From the NCBI GenBank assembly GCA_011174825.1, contig DUEZ01000023.1:1-34582 (forward strand): a DNA stretch of 34,582 nt. Reading direction: 5' to 3'. The notes beneath the pieces are model-generated. The model had not been told where the DNA came from. It did not search any database and saw only the letters and a program-made list of their open reading frames with translations. The DNA comes from Anaerolineae bacterium. Lineage in GTDB: Bacteria > Chloroflexota > Anaerolineae > Anaerolineales > E44-bin32. The position numbers were made by a program, and so were the translations under genes. This document shows positions 33,714-34,582 of the stretch, in pieces; the first letter of the stretch is position 1, and each line of letters opens with the position of its first letter.

Positions 33714-34066
33714 CAGGATCCATTCGTCAATGAATATTCGCCGTCAAATGCAATAGTACCCACCCTCAAGGCATGGAACATGATAGAAGCCAGGCTCGAG
33801 GATGGTCATTGGTGCGCTTAATCATATCAGAGCTTGTCTTTTTAATAAGCTAATTTCTTCCTTAATTTAACAATCATTAACAATGGTATCTGGTCCATTG
33901 GTGTATGGAATATCCGAATTTGGAACATATTAACAAGATATGAACTTCGTTTGAATAAGTGTCCCTTTCATCGCTGCCAATGAGGTCTGTATCATGCAAA
34001 GTATCCTTTGCTATCAACCCTTTATTTCCATCCCAAAGCATTTCGACTTAATAGCCAGAGGCTAAA
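33714..34066. other. divergent intergenic region with a dyad
   Basis: This is AT-rich and gene-free. CAATGG at 33881-33886 and CCATTG at 33895-33900 form an inverted repeat spaced by eight bases, an operator-like dyad between the corrinoid operon and the right-edge genes. I saw no cobalamin riboswitch core. Confidence 0.35.
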
Positions 34067-34348
34067 GTGATCACTTCCCAAGCTGAAAGTTTGTCCATAT
34101 GCCGATTAACCTTTGTTCCAATCTTAGGCTACATAACGGATCACATTCGCTTTGACACTCTCTTCATACGCTTCTATAATGGTGAGGTATCTCACATTTT
34201 GAAATCATATTCCGGTACTGTATCAAATAATCTTAGAGTATCTTGCAAGAACCTCAGTATTGAGGGAAGATGTGAGTTTGAGGCTGTTCTTTCAAGAAAG
34301 GAGGTGGCAAAAGACAGCAAGAATGTTCTAGCAGTCTACGCCAAATAA
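34067..34348 (+). CDS. possible small hypothetical protein
   Basis: A 93-residue open frame with a GTG start and AGAGG six bases upstream. No domain is recognised. The C-terminal half (SYSGTVSNNLRVSCKNLSIEGRCEFEAVL) alternates like a small beta protein, and the end is charged and helical (RKEVAKDSKNVLAVYAK). Base composition is more AT-rich than neighbouring genes, and it lies in what would otherwise be the leader of the lipoprotein gene. It may well be non-coding. Confidence 0.25.
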   Translation: MITSQAESLSICRLTFVPILGYITDHIRFDTLFIRFYNGEVSHILKSYSGTVSNNLRVSCKNLSIEGRCEFEAVLSRKEVAKDSKNVLAVYAK

Positions 34349-34385
34349 ATACTACTCGTTTTCAAGTCAAGAGGAGAAGAAAATT

Positions 34386-34582
34386 ATGTCCTTCAAGAGA
34401 TTCGCTTGGATTAGTTTGATCTTGCTGGTCACAGCCAGTCTGGTCTTGACTGGATGTAGAGCAGCTACAGAAACTCCGACTGAGCCAGCCGTAGCACCGA
34501 CCGAAAAACCTGCGGCAACCGAAGCACCTCCACCAACGGAAGTGCCGGCTGAGCCGAAGAGCATCACCATCACCTTCTTTGA
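34386..34582 (+). CDS. lipoprotein, probable ABC solute-binding protein, 3' end outside window
   Basis: MSFKRFAWISLILLVTASLVLTGC is a lipoprotein signal peptide with lipobox LTGC, so the mature protein is anchored outside the membrane by Cys24. A linker rich in Pro, Thr, Ala and Glu (TPTEPAVAPTEKPAATEAPP) follows, then SITITFF where the first beta strand of a solute-binding protein would begin. This organisation is very common for sugar and peptide binding proteins of ABC importers in Chloroflexota. Only 65 residues are visible, so the solute class is unknown. GAGGAG lies about nine bases before the ATG. Confidence 0.8.
   Translation, partial: MSFKRFAWISLILLVTASLVLTGCRAATETPTEPAVAPTEKPAATEAPPPTEVPAEPKSITITFF

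Noticed and set aside
33714-34066. Cobalamin riboswitch ahead of the corrinoid operon
   Set aside because: I looked for the conserved B12-box and core sequence on the minus strand and did not see them.

Overview
The window (about 34.6 kb, roughly 50% GC by eye) is bacterial chromosome without phage, plasmid or complete insertion-sequence genes. It suggests a member of the Chloroflexota, probably Anaerolineae-like. The hints are the style of the lipoprotein at the right edge (lipobox Cys followed by a long Pro/Thr/Glu linker), many short dispersed palindromes between genes, and an anaerobe-type mix of corrinoid methyltransferases, a radical SAM enzyme and sugar catabolism. This is inference; there is no rRNA or marker gene here.

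Region 1 (1-6.4 kb): sugar and small-molecule catabolism genes. These are a 5'-truncated Gfo/Idh/MocA oxidoreductase, a convergent NAD-sugar epimerase/dehydratase, a TrpA-fold protein without TrpB, a creatininase-family amidohydrolase with an altered signature, and a minus-strand pair of a second Gfo/Idh/MocA oxidoreductase and a UroD-fold (MtaA/MtbA/CmuA-type) methyltransferase with intact zinc ligands.

Region 2 (6.5-19.7 kb): an amino-sugar uptake and degradation locus. A minus-strand series encodes mannose-family PTS IIC, IID, a SIS-domain protein, IIA, IIB, a second SIS-domain protein, a short neutral-ceramidase-family hydrolase, a small membrane protein and a HAD phosphatase. NagA lies further left with its own terminator, and a beta-phosphoglucomutase-like HAD lies to the right. 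HPr and a GlmS/AgaS-type deaminase/isomerase are on the plus strand. Together they give phosphorylating import of an N-acetylated hexosamine, deacetylation and deamination. Enzyme I is not in the window.

Region 3 (19.9-28.1 kb): general functions. These are an MscS channel, a beta-hydroxyacid dehydrogenase, a three-gene ABC-2 type exporter (two permeases and an ATPase), a stand-alone radical SAM protein, and a GAF-GAF-PP2C (RsbU/SpoIIE-type) phosphatase whose first GAF has a four-cysteine motif.

Region 4 (28.2-33.7 kb): a corrinoid-dependent methyl transfer operon on the minus strand. The order is [2Fe-2S]/ASKHA reductive activase, MttB-family methyltransferase, corrinoid protein, second MttB-family methyltransferase. 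Both MttB homologues are read through without an in-frame stop, so they are non-pyrrolysine types with unknown substrates. The UroD-fold methyltransferase of region 1 is a possible partner. The right edge begins a lipoprotein gene, probably a solute-binding protein.

Intergenic DNA is rich in palindromes: two copies of a 45-bp hairpin with a compensatory base change, four copies of a 28-bp palindrome, two copies of a roughly 100-bp inverted-repeat element, and a 6 x 14-bp tandem repeat.
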